Shown: one piece after another, positions 24,015-33,675 of the stretch | How the letters are laid out: each line of letters starts with the position of its first letter | How positions within the stretch are numbered: position 1 is the first letter of the stretch | Origin: Chloropicon primus | Lineage: Eukaryota; Chlorophyta; Chloropicophyceae; Chloropicales; Chloropicaceae | Length of the DNA: 64,000 bases | NCBI GenBank assembly: GCA_023205875.1 | Contig: CP060771.1 | Coordinates: 248,001 to 312,000, forward strand | Reading direction: 5' to 3' | Made by a program: the position numbers and the translations under genes | The notes under the pieces: generated by a model | Told to the model about the DNA's origin: nothing | What the model saw: the letters and a program-made list of their open reading frames with translations, nothing else | The model's database searches: none

Positions 24015-26963
24015 TTACTGCGCTGGCACAGCTGCTGGAGCGGAGCCAGAACCCAGCCCGAATTCGACGCTGATGCTCTCTACCTGCTGCATCACCGTTT
24101 CCAAGGTCTCCTTCTCGAGTCCCTCGTCCCCAAGGACGGTGTCGTAGGCCTCCTTTGCCTCCATTTTGGATCCCAAGAGGAAAAGCGAGTCGCCCAAGAG
24201 CTTCAACGTTTGGCTGCTCGATGCGATGGAGAGAGACCTCCTAAAAACTTGAACGGCGTGCTTATGCATCGAGCAGGAGGCCAACTCCATGGCCACGGCG
24301 TTAAGCAAATCCACCTCCTCGAGGTTTTCTAACAGTACAAAGTCGAGTGCGCTCAAAGCAGCTTCCTTCCTATCGAGCTTGAGGGACAAGATACACGTGT
24401 ATGCCCAAACCTTTGCGTTCTTTGCGTCTAATATACTCGCTTCCGTCAGCGCGGTCTCCGCGTTGGCAAAGTCCTCCAGCTCAATGCATGCGATGGCGCA
24501 GCCCAGCCACGTGGAAGCGCAAGGGCACTTCTGGCAAGCGAAGACGAAGACGTCAAGCGCAGTTTTCACGCTGCTTTCCGTGCCAATCTTCATCAGGGTC
24601 TTGCCGTACGTCAGAAGGACATCCAAAGTGCAGGCGCTGGCGTTCATACTCATAACCTTCGTGAAGCACTGGACTGCCCCTTCATGGTTGCCCATCTTGC
24701 AGCAGATCTTACCCTCCAGGACGTAGGGCCTGACATCGTCGTGGTCGCACAGCTCAACAGCCTGCGCCAGTACCTCCAAGGCCTCCTCGTGCTCGCCCAA
24801 GGAATAGTGCACCTGGATCTTGCAAAGCAGCTTGTCGACCTCAGGAATCGTTTCGCAGATCGCGAGGGCATCCGAAGCAACCTGAGCGAGAGACAGATCA
24901 AGCATCTGGAATACGAGGTGAGTCATGCCATCGACCTCTATGCTCGACATGCCCATCTTGATCTCCTTCTTGTCCTTAGTGGCCTTAAATATACAGTTTT
25001 GGCAGGCATCGCTGTCAAGTCCCTTGGTCTTGGAATAGAGCAGAGCGAGCATGGCCCACGCAAGCGGGTGGGCACTCTCACTCTCGTCGCCTTCGTGCCT
25101 GAGGGCAGAGTGGATCAGCACCTCGGCCTGGTCGAGCAGGTACTTGTTGCCCTTCGGGGTCTTCGACTGGTACAGGAGGACCCCGGCCAATGCAAGCAGG
25201 GTGTCCATTGTGGTGAAAAGAGAGAGCTCTTCTCTGAAGCACTCCTCCGCCTTGTCAATCATGTTGGACCGGAGGCAGAACTGGCCATAGTCATACCAGA
25301 GGTTAGCCGTCTTCTTCTTGGCGTTGCTGATTCTGTCCACGTGGTACTTCTCGGCAATATCCAAGACCTCGTTCAGCTCGTACTCGTCTGCAAGCATTTT
25401 CATCTTCTGGAGAACGTTCTCGTCGTTCTTGTCCTCCTCTTCGTTCTTGTACTGCATCTCCTTGAGAGCGTCCTGCACGCCTTCGAGAAGGATGCTGTAC
25501 GCCTCGTTCAGCAGAGCGTGGCTGTCCATTTGTTTGATGACCGTGCTGCTCCCGATGCGCTGCTCGATGATATCGATGGCACTCTTCTTCAGGAACTCCT
25601 TCATCTTCGCGTACGCTCCGCTCTTGTTCAAGTGGAAGATGACGTTCTTCTGTGTGCGGCTGCCGCCATCCTCCTCGAAAGCGTCGCCGTAGTCCCTGAT
25701 CAGAATCTTCGCCACGGTCTTGCACTGGTTGACAAACGCTTTTTGCTTCGCCTTCATCTTGTCGATCGCTTTGGGCTGCTCCTTGACGCTGATGAACTCG
25801 GACAGTTTGCCCACGGTGTTCGCTGGCAAGGACCACAGTGCGAGCAAAGGAAAGTCCAGCGCGATGCTGAAAGACAATGAAGACTCGGCCTTCACCCAGG
25901 CGTTCTGTCCTTCTTCCAAGGCCGTCTCCTCGGCGAAGGGGGTCGCTTTCTCGCCATATTCTGGGTTGGGCAGCATGTGAAGCTTTGGCGCCTCCTCCCC
26001 CTCCACCACCGGGGCTGTGGGCTTGCACGCAACGCCCACCGTCTGCACTCCAGGCTCAAGGAGACCCCCGATCGAGTAGTCGGAGTAAAAGTAGTAAGCA
26101 GATGCGTTGGGATCACCGTGCTCAGAGGCTGCCGGCATGTAGCGAGCCGCCTCCACGCTGAATTGCCCGCTCTTCACCATCTTCTTCATCTCCGTCACTC
26201 CATCCGGCTCCACGAAAAACTTCATTCCCTTGCTCCACGTCAACGCGGAGTCGCTCACGGTGCCGTTCTTGAACTCGAGAACCTCCTTCTCCTCCTTTCC
26301 TGGAACTTGGATGGCAACCAAAAAGTCAGGAGCGACTTCGGACTCCTCCATGGCCTTCTGGAGACTCTCCGGCACAGGGGACAGCTTCATTCCCTCGACC
26401 CTTCCGATCAGACCACCCGCGGCCGTCTGAAGCGGCTCGCTCACCGACAACGCGAAGTTGAGGAGGACTTCGGTCTGCTCGGTGCCTTCCGGCGTCGCCA
26501 GGAGTCCTATCTTGGCGGATCCCTCCACGCTAACATTGCCTGGCGTCAGCAAGGACTCCAGGACGACCTCTCCAGAGCCCAGAGCCTCCTTCTTGGCGTC
26601 GTACAGAGTCAGGACGAGGCCCTTGTTCAGAACCTTGGAGAGCAGCATGCCTTTCTCCTCCTCTCCCACAGCAAATGTGGTGGACAAGCCGTAATCGAAG
26701 GATCCATCCTCGCCGAGGGCCACTGCTTCACTCTCGCAACTGTGGAGACCCAGAAGGTCAATGCTGCAACTCGTCGTGGCAAGGCTCTCGTTCTCCACGG
26801 TGGTCTCATTCCCCTCCTCGTCCACAACCTTTTCGCTCCACCACTTGCTCGCCGTGGTGACCTTGACCTCAAACTTGTACTCACGCTTGGCCTCGCCTTC
26901 CTCCTCCGCAACCTCCACCTCGGGCTCTTGCTCCTCCGCCATAGCTGCTGTGTGGTTGTTCAT
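24015..26963 (-). CDS. CFAP70-like TPR protein of the axoneme
   Basis: Single exon, 982 residues, close to animal CFAP70 (about 1,100). Residues ~28-350 form a beta-rich, C2/Ig-like part (KVTTASKWWSEKVVDEEGNE ... GLVLTLYDAKKEALGSGEVV ... LSFSIALDFPLLALW). The C-terminal half is helical with many TPR units (LWYDYGQFCLRSNMIDKAEE, AMLALLYSKTKGLDSDACQN, HYSLGEHEEALEVLAQAVEL, GKICCKMGNHEGAVQCFTKV). CFAP70/FAP70 belongs to the central apparatus of motile flagella. The TTC29-like gene lies head to head 1.27 kb away. Another TPR protein with a C2-like N-terminus remains possible. Confidence 0.72.
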   Translation of the reverse strand: MNNHTAAMAEEQEPEVEVAEEEGEAKREYKFEVKVTTASKWWSEKVVDEEGNETTVENESLATTSCSIDLLGLHSCESEAVALGEDGSFDYGLSTTFAVGEEEKGMLLSKVLNKGLVLTLYDAKKEALGSGEVVLESLLTPGNVSVEGSAKIGLLATPEGTEQTEVLLNFALSVSEPLQTAAGGLIGRVEGMKLSPVPESLQKAMEESEVAPDFLVAIQVPGKEEKEVLEFKNGTVSDSALTWSKGMKFFVEPDGVTEMKKMVKSGQFSVEAARYMPAASEHGDPNASAYYFYSDYSIGGLLEPGVQTVGVACKPTAPVVEGEEAPKLHMLPNPEYGEKATPFAEETALEEGQNAWVKAESSLSFSIALDFPLLALWSLPANTVGKLSEFISVKEQPKAIDKMKAKQKAFVNQCKTVAKILIRDYGDAFEEDGGSRTQKNVIFHLNKSGAYAKMKEFLKKSAIDIIEQRIGSSTVIKQMDSHALLNEAYSILLEGVQDALKEMQYKNEEEDKNDENVLQKMKMLADEYELNEVLDIAEKYHVDRISNAKKKTANLWYDYGQFCLRSNMIDKAEECFREELSLFTTMDTLLALAGVLLYQSKTPKGNKYLLDQAEVLIHSALRHEGDESESAHPLAWAMLALLYSKTKGLDSDACQNCIFKATKDKKEIKMGMSSIEVDGMTHLVFQMLDLSLAQVASDALAICETIPEVDKLLCKIQVHYSLGEHEEALEVLAQAVELCDHDDVRPYVLEGKICCKMGNHEGAVQCFTKVMSMNASACTLDVLLTYGKTLMKIGTESSVKTALDVFVFACQKCPCASTWLGCAIACIELEDFANAETALTEASILDAKNAKVWAYTCILSLKLDRKEAALSALDFVLLENLEEVDLLNAVAMELASCSMHKHAVQVFRRSLSIASSSQTLKLLGDSLFLLGSKMEAKEAYDTVLGDEGLEKETLETVMQQVESISVEFGLGSGSAPAAVPAQ

Positions 26964-27195
26964 GCCAAAACCAAAACCAGAGAGTCACAAGTCACAAGTC
27001 AGTCTCTCCCTTGCGCTTCCATCTTGCAAGAGCGGCACCTCGCTGAAAAGATTACGAAGTGGAAGTTCACTTGCAGTTCCTGCCTCAAACAGCTTACCTC
27101 AACTCAAGTCAAGACCGTGTTAAGAATCCCAGGCGTACGTACGCTATTGCAGGCAACACAACTCCAAGTCTTCAGTGTCTCGTGCGCCAAACTAT

Positions 27196-27308
27196 TCGAG
27201 TGAGGGGGTCTTCAGAAAGAGAAAGAGACGAGGAATCCAACCAACCGCTTGTCTTCCAACTCCGTCCTCGTCCTCGTCCTCTAAATCGGGTCCAAACCCA
27301 CCTACCTT
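27196..27308 (-). repeat. Dispersed GAGGTRAGT element, full-length copy
   Basis: Plus strand: TCGAGTGAGGGGGTCTTCAG, AAAGAGAAAGAGACGAGGAA, TCCAACC, then pyrimidine-rich CCTCGTCC repeats and CACCTACCTTC at the far end (GAAGGTAGG on the minus strand). The minus strand continues past the core as ATAGTTTGGCGC, matching the distal part of other copies. Confidence 0.6.
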
Positions 27309-27561
27309 CCGTCGCCCTCTGCCGTACCAATCGTACGCCACTTCGTTCCTTTTCGTTGTCCAACTCGATCAAATGTATTCGATAAAAGACGTCTTACAGA
27401 GGAAGAGGGAAGTGTGTAGTGTTTCCACATGGCGCTACGCGTATTTCGGTCCCAAAAGTAACGTGACACAACAAATACTTGGAATTCACTTGAATTTCGT
27501 AAATTTATAAGTTTTTTGGTCAAAGGTAGGAAGAGGAGTCCTCATCACGGGGTGGTGAAAC

Positions 27562-27704
27562 GAGGTAAGTTGAGGGCACTTTCGGTCAACGCAGAGGGAG
27601 GGGAGGTACCAGAAAGGACTACCAGAGGGTTTTTCATCTCGTGATCTCTCTCTGGACCCCTCACTCGAAGGATTTGGTGAGGATTGGAGTCACTTACGCT
27701 CGAG
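27562..27704 (+). repeat. Dispersed GAGGTRAGT element, tandem unit 1
   Basis: Starts GAGGTAAGTTGAGGGC, contains CATCTCGTGATCTCTCTCTG, GACCCCTCACTCGAAGGATT and TGGTGAGGATTGGAGTC, and ends CTCGAG before GTTTGTC. Length from GAG to GAG is 143 bp. Confidence 0.75.
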
Positions 27705-27745
27705 GTTTGTCTTGCTATACAATAGTCCACTCACAGGTGAAAGGG

Positions 27746-27889
27746 GAGGTAAGTTGAGGGCGAGTTTGGCCCAGGAAGAGGGCAGAGAGGGGCCAGGAAG
27801 GGGCACAAGACGATTCCTCATCTCTTGAGCGTTCAGTTGACTCGGTCACTCGAAGGTTTTCTCCTTCTTTCGATGCACTGACACTCGAG
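27746..27889 (+). repeat. Dispersed GAGGTRAGT element, tandem unit 2
   Basis: Starts GAGGTAAGTTGAGGGC, contains GGCACAAGACGATTCCTCAT, CTCTTGAGCGTTCAGTTGAC and TCGGTCACTCGAAGG, and ends CTCGAG before GTTTGTCC. It is 144 bp long and starts 184 bp after unit 1, so the flank was duplicated too. The units differ at many sites, so the duplication is not recent. Confidence 0.75.
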
Positions 27890-28229
27890 GTTTGTCCTTG
27901 CCTCTAGTTCACTCCCAGAAGAGAAGGGGTCAGGCGTTGGCTTGAAGCTCGGACAGTGGCCAAGTCCGAAGCACTAGGAGACTCATTGGAGGTTCACGTT
28001 GGTTCCAGTCCTCCCGGAAGTGCGAGTGGCGTGGTCCTCACCGCCGCCTTGGTTTGTTGTGGACGGCCAAGCCTGGAACAGGAACACACTTCTGTGCCTC
28101 TGAGCAAGCCTTGGTTTGCTGTGCAGGCAGGAGAGAGAGAGAGAGAGGGAGAGAGAGAGAGCGGAGGGCAGAGCCAAGCAAAGGAGAAGCGGGAGAGAGA
28201 GGGCAATTGCCTCCTGAATTGCCAAGCCA

Positions 28230-29417
28230 ATGACGAGCACCGAAGTGGTTGAGCAGAACGGTGGCTCCATACCAGAGTCACTGGAGAAGAACGGGAAGGA
28301 CAAGGCCGCGCACTGCGTGGAGATGCTTGTGGCTGGTTACCCGCAAGCTTTCGTGGAGTTCTTCGACATCACGAATGGGATATCGAAAAAGGGGAGCGAC
28401 AAGGATGATGCTGACTTTGCCTCGTCCGATGGCAACGGCAAGGATGGAGACATCTACTCGGAGGAAGTCCTGACGCTGCTGCAAAGGAGTTTCGTTGCTG
28501 TCGAGGAAGCGAGAAGGGCGATGGACATGGATGCCATCTACGATTCTTACTTCAAAGTCGCCACCTTTTTCTTGGAGAACGACTCTCCGGAGCACAGCAT
28601 ACCGTTCTACACGCGGTGCGTGGAGGTCGCCGACGAGGACGAGAACAAGCAGGGGTTGTTGAAGTCTCACTTTCAGTTGGGCATCTGCTACACGCAGCTG
28701 GAGAACACGTTTGAAGCGATTGAGCACCACGAGAAGCACTTAAAGCTTTCTCTTAATCTGGATGACACGAACGAGGAAGGAAAGGCTTACGAGTATATTA
28801 TAGTCGTGTACAACCAGCGGGTGACGGAGCTGATGGGTCAGAGCAACTGGGAGGAAGCGATTGAGATCCTGAACAGGCTGATCTCTCAGGCTCAGAACTG
28901 TGGAAACATCGTGGCGGAGGGCCTGGCGAACTACGAGCTGGGGAACTGCTACTCCAAGCTGGGGGACCACAACATGGCGTTGGAGTACTATACGGCGTAC
29001 CAAGACATCTGCATCATGTGCGAGGACAAGGTGGGAGAAGGGAAGTCGTGCTGCGCGCTAGCTGTAACATATCAAGAACTTGGCGACATCGAGTCAGCCA
29101 TGGCGCACTTAGAGTCCTTCTTGGAGCTGAGCAAGTCCGGGGACACCACGAGCCAGGCCCAGGCGTGCTGCAGTCTGGGAATCATCCACTTTGAGCAGAA
29201 AAAGTACGACCGGGCCGTGAATTACTTTGAGAAGTTCTTCGAGGCCGCCAGAACTTTGAACAATAGCAAGATGCTTGACGCAGCTCGGATAAACCTCGGC
29301 ATTGCCAAGGGCTGCGCAAAGATGGAGAGCTTCTTCGACACCATTAACGAGGATTTTGGCAGACTCTTGCAGTGGAAGAACACAAGGATGCCTCTGCCGG
29401 ACAAGGACACCATCTAG
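28230..29417 (+). CDS. TTC29-like TPR protein
   Basis: Single exon, 395 residues. At least six TPR units run through the middle and C-terminal part (IPFYTRCVEVADEDENKQGL, YTQLENTFEAIEHHEKHLKL, YELGNCYSKLGDHNMALEYY, LAVTYQELGDIESAMAHLES, CSLGIIHFEQKKYDRAVNYF). The tail GIAKGCAKMESFFDTINEDF with LLQWKN resembles the end of TTC29, a protein needed for normal sperm and cilium motility and linked to intraflagellar transport or dynein. ATG 28230 follows a GA-rich leader. Its head-to-head position with the CFAP70-like gene supports a flagellar role. TPR repeats are common, so orthology should be treated as probable, not certain. Confidence 0.65.
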   Translation: MTSTEVVEQNGGSIPESLEKNGKDKAAHCVEMLVAGYPQAFVEFFDITNGISKKGSDKDDADFASSDGNGKDGDIYSEEVLTLLQRSFVAVEEARRAMDMDAIYDSYFKVATFFLENDSPEHSIPFYTRCVEVADEDENKQGLLKSHFQLGICYTQLENTFEAIEHHEKHLKLSLNLDDTNEEGKAYEYIIVVYNQRVTELMGQSNWEEAIEILNRLISQAQNCGNIVAEGLANYELGNCYSKLGDHNMALEYYTAYQDICIMCEDKVGEGKSCCALAVTYQELGDIESAMAHLESFLELSKSGDTTSQAQACCSLGIIHFEQKKYDRAVNYFEKFFEAARTLNNSKMLDAARINLGIAKGCAKMESFFDTINEDFGRLLQWKNTRMPLPDKDTI

Positions 29418-29955
29418 TCGTTCGCGAATAAGGCCAAAGGAGTTATCCATAACACATAAACGAACACAATTTGCTTGCTCTTCGCGTCAGTAAAACACAA
29501 TCAAACCGAACACACAACGAACATCTTCTACTTATCAAGTCTGAGGCCTCTTTGGAGCAAGAGCAAGAGCAAGAGCTCATCAAGAGGATGCCATCACTTC
29601 CTCCTCACCGTCCTCCTCCCTCATCCATGTGACCTTCCTCCTCCTCCATCTCATTCAGTTTGAGGCGCCTTGGGAGCAAGATCAAGACCAAGATCAAGAG
29701 GATGAGCATGCCATCCCTTGCTCTCTCCCCCTCCCTCCTCCTCCTCCTCCTCCTCCGCCATCCACCAAAGGACCCTTCTCTTTGGAAGTACAAGGAGCAA
29801 GATCCAGTGGAAGGAGCAAGATCCATCCAGTGGAAGGGACCATGCAAGACACAAAGCCCTCCCAATCCTCCCTCCTCCCCTCCATCACAATCATCCCTCC
29901 CTCCTTCCTCTTCCTCCTCCGCCCTCGTTCTCTGGCGCCCAGAAGCAGATCGCTG
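29418..29955. other. Intergenic region upstream of Tat-SF1 homolog
   Basis: No gene is visible. Three loosely related blocks carry the element core phrase in the plus direction: CAAGTCTGAGGCCTCTTTGG (29536), CAGTTTGAGGCGCCTTGGGA (29656) and ACCCTTCTCTTTGGAAG (29770), each followed by GAGCAAGAGCAAG- or GATCAAGA-type runs. CTC-rich tracts and GCGCCCAG end just before ATG 29956. Confidence 0.45.
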
Positions 29956-31317
29956 ATGGCGTCGACCCCAGGAGAAGGAGAAGACGAGGAGGGGCCATGG
30001 TACTGGCTGGGATACGGGAACGAGGTGAATGGCCCAGTCGCCGCTACCGTCCTCCGTTCTCTACTTGAACAAGGCAAGCTCCCCTTCTCACACAAAACTT
30101 TAGTCTGGCGCTGTGGCGTGTTTCATTGGTTGGAGCTCCACAACACCGAAGTCTTGTCGACGGTGGCGAATGCCAAGAGGAAGCGGGAGCCTCCTAATGG
30201 CGAGCACGAGTTCACGGATGACGACGGAACCCGTTACGAGTGGAGCGTTGCGTCGGGGAACTACGTTCCTGTCGTTGACGCCAAGGAAAAGAAGGGCAAG
30301 GGTGCCAAGGTTGGCATGGAGTCGTCTGCAGGGTACAGTATGGCGGAGATGACGTATGAGGAGGAGAATGCGGAGGTTGCGGCGGGTGGCCGAGGCAAGG
30401 ACAAGCCGTCCACGTCGGGATCTGGTCAAGGGAGCAAGGGTGGCGTGAATGAGGCCAAGGTTGGCGCGGCATTGGAGAGGGAAAGGCAGAGACAGAAGGA
30501 ACTGATGCAGGCGAAGAAGAGCAAGGAGGGTTGGTTCTCCATGTCGAACAACACGAGTGTGTACGTCAAGGGCTTGCCAGACAACACGACGGAGGAGGAG
30601 ATGGAAGAGTTCTTCAAAAAATGCGGCGTGATCAAGCTGGATGAGAACGGCAAGCCCAAGATCAAGATCTACACGGACGGGGAGACGGGCGAGCCCAAGG
30701 GTGATGGGCTCGTGACTTACCTCAAGGCTCCGTCGGTGGAGCTCGCTTGCCAGATCCTCGATGGTGCGCAGTTTAGGCCAGGCTCTGACGCTCTCAGCGT
30801 CGCGGCGGCTAAGTTTGAGATGAAGGGGGAGGCCTACGTGAAGAAGAAGAGGACGGCGACGGACGCGAAGAGAATTAAGAGGATGAAAGAGAAGCAGGAG
30901 CAGAAGGCACTTGACTGGAGCGGCTTTGACGATCCCGAGCACAAGTCCAAGGACGTGACCGCTATCATGAAGTACTTGTTTGATCCCAAAGAAGTTGAGC
31001 GGGGCGAGCAGAGCGAAGAAACCTTCTTCCGGGAGTTGGAGCAAGACATCCGGGAAGAGTGCGCGACCAAGTGCGGGGAAGTGAAAAAGGTGAAGATCTA
31101 TCGGTACAACCCCCAAGGTGTGGTCTCGGTCTGTTTCAAGCTCCCCCAGGCCGCCGCAAAGTGCGTCTCCATTATGCACGGGAGGTGGTTTGGCGGGAAG
31201 CAGATAGAAGCCGATTTGTTCGACGGCCACACCAACTACTTTGTGAAGAAGATGGAAGAGACGGAGGAGGAGCAGCAACGTAGGCTGGATCGATTTGCAG
31301 CTGATTTAGAGCAATAA
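29956..31317 (+). CDS. Tat-SF1/CUS2-like U2 snRNP splicing factor with GYF-like N-terminus
   Basis: Single exon, 453 residues. Residues ~12-62 (WYWLGYGNEVNGPVAATVLR ... FSHKTLVWRCGVFHWLEL) form a GYF_2-like domain, a Pro-rich ligand binder. Residues ~195-285 are RRM1: NTSVYVKGLPDNTTEEEMEE, FFKKCGVI, GDGLVTYLKAPSVELACQIL. A basic linker (KRIKRMKEKQEQKALDW) precedes the UHM-type second RRM (KYLFDPKEVERG ... EECATKCGEVKKVKIYRYNP ... MHGRWFGGKQIEADLFDG), which in Tat-SF1 binds SF3B1. Tat-SF1/CUS2 promotes U2 snRNP addition during spliceosome assembly. The GYF-like part replaces the N-terminal region of animal Tat-SF1. Confidence 0.88.
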   Translation: MASTPGEGEDEEGPWYWLGYGNEVNGPVAATVLRSLLEQGKLPFSHKTLVWRCGVFHWLELHNTEVLSTVANAKRKREPPNGEHEFTDDDGTRYEWSVASGNYVPVVDAKEKKGKGAKVGMESSAGYSMAEMTYEEENAEVAAGGRGKDKPSTSGSGQGSKGGVNEAKVGAALERERQRQKELMQAKKSKEGWFSMSNNTSVYVKGLPDNTTEEEMEEFFKKCGVIKLDENGKPKIKIYTDGETGEPKGDGLVTYLKAPSVELACQILDGAQFRPGSDALSVAAAKFEMKGEAYVKKKRTATDAKRIKRMKEKQEQKALDWSGFDDPEHKSKDVTAIMKYLFDPKEVERGEQSEETFFRELEQDIREECATKCGEVKKVKIYRYNPQGVVSVCFKLPQAAAKCVSIMHGRWFGGKQIEADLFDGHTNYFVKKMEETEEEQQRRLDRFAADLEQ

Positions 31318-31327
31318 ATAATGGAAC

Positions 31328-32767
31328 TCATAACTTAATCGAAGACAACCGCAGCAATGCCGCGCCGTGGGGGCCCACCCTCATTTCGACCTTGTCGCAC
31401 TTCTTGCCCAGACTGCGCTTCTCGAAGACGTCCCTGACATCGGCGCAGCGGGTGGCGAGCGCACCTCCGCGGCCAAGCACGGAGAGGAATGCCCCTGCAA
31501 CGTCATCAAACTTGAATTCGAGTGTCTGCTCCGTCTCTCCCAGCTTGTTGACAAGGGCGATGGCAATGTCACCCCCAGAGAGAGGCCGGGCCCACACCTC
31601 GTGTTCCGAGGTCTCGGAACCCTTGATCCTCCACCCAGCCACGCCGTGCAGGTCTTGGTTGATCGCAATCATGTCCGCGTTCAGAAGGAGGGCCTTGGAA
31701 TCCTTTGGGACAGCTCTCAGGTCGTTTCCCATGATGAGGGGCGCATTGACAATGCTCCACACGGCCAACTGCAGCTTCTGCTGATCGAGAGTGATGCCTG
31801 GCGTGCCAACTATCAGCATGTCAGGATCGTTGTACTTGCCGCGTCCCGCTGCCTTGGAAAGGAATTCGCCGTACTCACCCCAATGGTTCACGATTGCAAG
31901 GAGGCGGGACCACCTGGGAAAAGCGATGTTAATTCACCAAGCGGCGTCAACGGCGGCAGGAGAGCGATTCACGAGCTTACCTGTCCAGGACGTCCTCCCA
32001 GTTTCGCCAAGTGACACAAGGAGATTGGACGATCTCATCGTAAGGCTTTGCCGTCTCGTTGTTGCCAAGATAGGCTGGCCAGCCGCAGCTATATTGAATC
32101 GGCCTCCCTGTGGCCCGAAGCGATTCACCGAGACTCGGGTAGTCGTCATCAAACGCACTAATCGATCTCTCATAGCAGCCGTCCACCTTGAGATAATCCA
32201 CTCCCCAGCTCGCGAAGGTTTTGGCGTCAACGTCGTAGTACCCACGAGAACCAGGGTAACCGCCACAAGTTAGCACACCAATGTCCGTGTAGAGTCCAAG
32301 CCTGATCCCCTTGCTGTGCATGTAATCGGCCAGCCCTGCGATGCCTTGAGGGAAGCGCGTCGCGTTCGGGACAAGGACGTTGCCCACACTACTCCTTTGG
32401 TCCTCCTGCCAACAATCGTCGATGTGTATGGTGTTGTAGCCCGCCTGGAGGTACCCCTCATCGGCCAAGATATCCGCCTGCGTCTTGAACAAGTGGGCAG
32501 AGATGCATTCCTCCCAACCCACAACGTCACACCTCAACTCACAACGAAAACTCTGTAGCATCAGGAAGAACAATCAAAAACATTGGTTTTGGTTTCAGTT
32601 CCAAGTCCCTCCAATCCAATCCACTCACCACGTTGGTTCATCCTCTTGCCGCTTACCTGCCACGACATCCATCCCATCGGTGGACCTTGTGCTGGCGGTG
32701 GACCAGGGGATGCCCCAATGCTCCAAGCCGATGCCAGGGTCACCATCAAGATGGCCACCATCACCAT
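31328..32767 (-). CDS. Alpha-galactosidase (GH27), secreted or vacuolar
   Basis: It hydrolyses terminal alpha-linked galactose (or GalNAc) from glycans and glycolipids. Three exons on the minus strand: 32767-32657, 32552-31981 and 31913-31328, with introns of 104 and 67 bp, give 422 residues. A signal peptide (VAILMVTLASAWSIGAS) precedes PPMGWMSWQ. GH27 markers: NTIHIDDCWQ, DYLKVDGCYERS with the nucleophile Asp, YSCGWPAY, and NWEDVLDRW with the acid/base Asp beside the exon 2/3 junction. NDPDMLIVGTPGITLDQQKL and QLAVWSIVNAPLIMGNDLR follow, then a beta-sandwich domain. In-frame ATGs exist further upstream but lie in the dispersed-element region. Alpha-N-acetylgalactosaminidase is the alternative. 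Confidence 0.9.
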
Positions 32768-32917
32768 GAGGAGGTTTCTCCTCACTTGGCGCTCGTCCAC
32801 GTTCCAAGTGTGGCACGTCAGAGAGGAGCTCGTGCTGGCGCCAAGAGGGAACGAGGGAGAGAGAGAGAGGAGAGGAGGAGACCGCGGTGAGGAAAGGGAC
32901 GGTGTTTTGATATCTTT

Positions 32918-32990
32918 CGGCATCAAGTTGAGGTCCTTGTCGTTCCACAGAGCCCTCACTTGAAGGGAATGGTGTCCTGTTGAGGATTGA
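32918..32990 (+). repeat. Dispersed GAGGTRAGT element, core copy
   Basis: GGCATCAAGTTGAGGTCCTT, GTCGTTCCACAGAGCCCTCA, CTTGAAGGGAATGGTGTCC, TGTTGAGG. The core and distal end are recognisable. It lies about 150 bp upstream of the alpha-galactosidase start on the other strand, within the 269-bp gap shared with the gene at 33037. Confidence 0.6.
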
Positions 32991-33036
32991 AAAAGGAAGA
33001 CAAAGTCCATCGCATCGCAATCGCTGGAGTGGTAGC

Positions 33037-33609
33037 ATGGACCCCGTGGCATCTTGCAGCGGGTGCGAGCACGTGAAGAACTTCCTGGAGGCATCGCACT
33101 ACTACGCGTTGGATCTGAAGAGGGCGGGAAAGCCCTATCGACACGTTTTGCCGGAGAAAGATGCAGACGTTTGCTCCTCGAGTTTCCTCTCTCACTTCCA
33201 TGGAAGGGAAGATGTCTTTGGGTTTCAAAGTTTTGTGCACAAGGGGTCGAGCCAAGGAAGGAGGGACGGGCCTCTGAACTCATTTTGCCTCCAGATGTAC
33301 CGGGAGGACCCGATTCGTTTTCACAGCGTCCTTGCCGAGGGGAACGGCGCGGAGACTATGTGCTCGGTGCAATGTAACGCTTCCAAGAGCCTGACCTTGC
33401 TCGATAAGCTGGAGTACGCAACTTTTCACAAGGGCTCGAACCAATTGCTGCGGCTTGCTCCTTATGGCATCATGCTTCTCTTGCTCTTGGGCATGGTCTC
33501 GCACTATGGGTACACGTGCGCGAGGCGGGCGTGGGCTTGGTCCTTTGCGGGAAGACAAAAGGAGACCAACGCCTTGGAAAGGAAGAAGAAGAAGAAGAAG
33601 AAGACTTGA
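33037..33609 (+). CDS. Small single-pass membrane protein, unknown
   Basis: ATG 33037 gives 190 residues. The N-terminal part is Cys/His-containing (MDPVASCSGCEHVKNFLEAS), the C-terminal half has one strong membrane helix (YGIMLLLLLGMVSHYGYTCA) and the tail ends in a Lys run (LERKKKKKKKT). Residues ~45-85 look less protein-like and are followed by TTTTGCCTCCAG before ATGTACCGG, an acceptor-like site. A retained in-frame intron (about 33170-33294, weak donor GTTTGC) is possible and would shorten the protein by about 42 residues. No family is recognised. The poly-Lys tail could keep the protein in the ER or bind acidic membranes; this is inference. Confidence 0.6.
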   Translation: MDPVASCSGCEHVKNFLEASHYYALDLKRAGKPYRHVLPEKDADVCSSSFLSHFHGREDVFGFQSFVHKGSSQGRRDGPLNSFCLQMYREDPIRFHSVLAEGNGAETMCSVQCNASKSLTLLDKLEYATFHKGSNQLLRLAPYGIMLLLLLGMVSHYGYTCARRAWAWSFAGRQKETNALERKKKKKKKT

Positions 33610-33675
33610 TTGGGTCAGGATGATCGCGTTCCTTGTAAACAACAAAGGTGCTTGCTCGCTTTCTTAATAATTAAT

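Larger units (their letters stand above)
26964..28229. other. Divergent region between CFAP70-like and TTC29-like genes
   Basis: No gene was found in 1.27 kb. Three dispersed-element copies are present (27196-27308, and a tandem pair 27562-27704 and 27746-27889). A GA dinucleotide tract (28130-28200) precedes ATG 28230. Confidence 0.55.
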
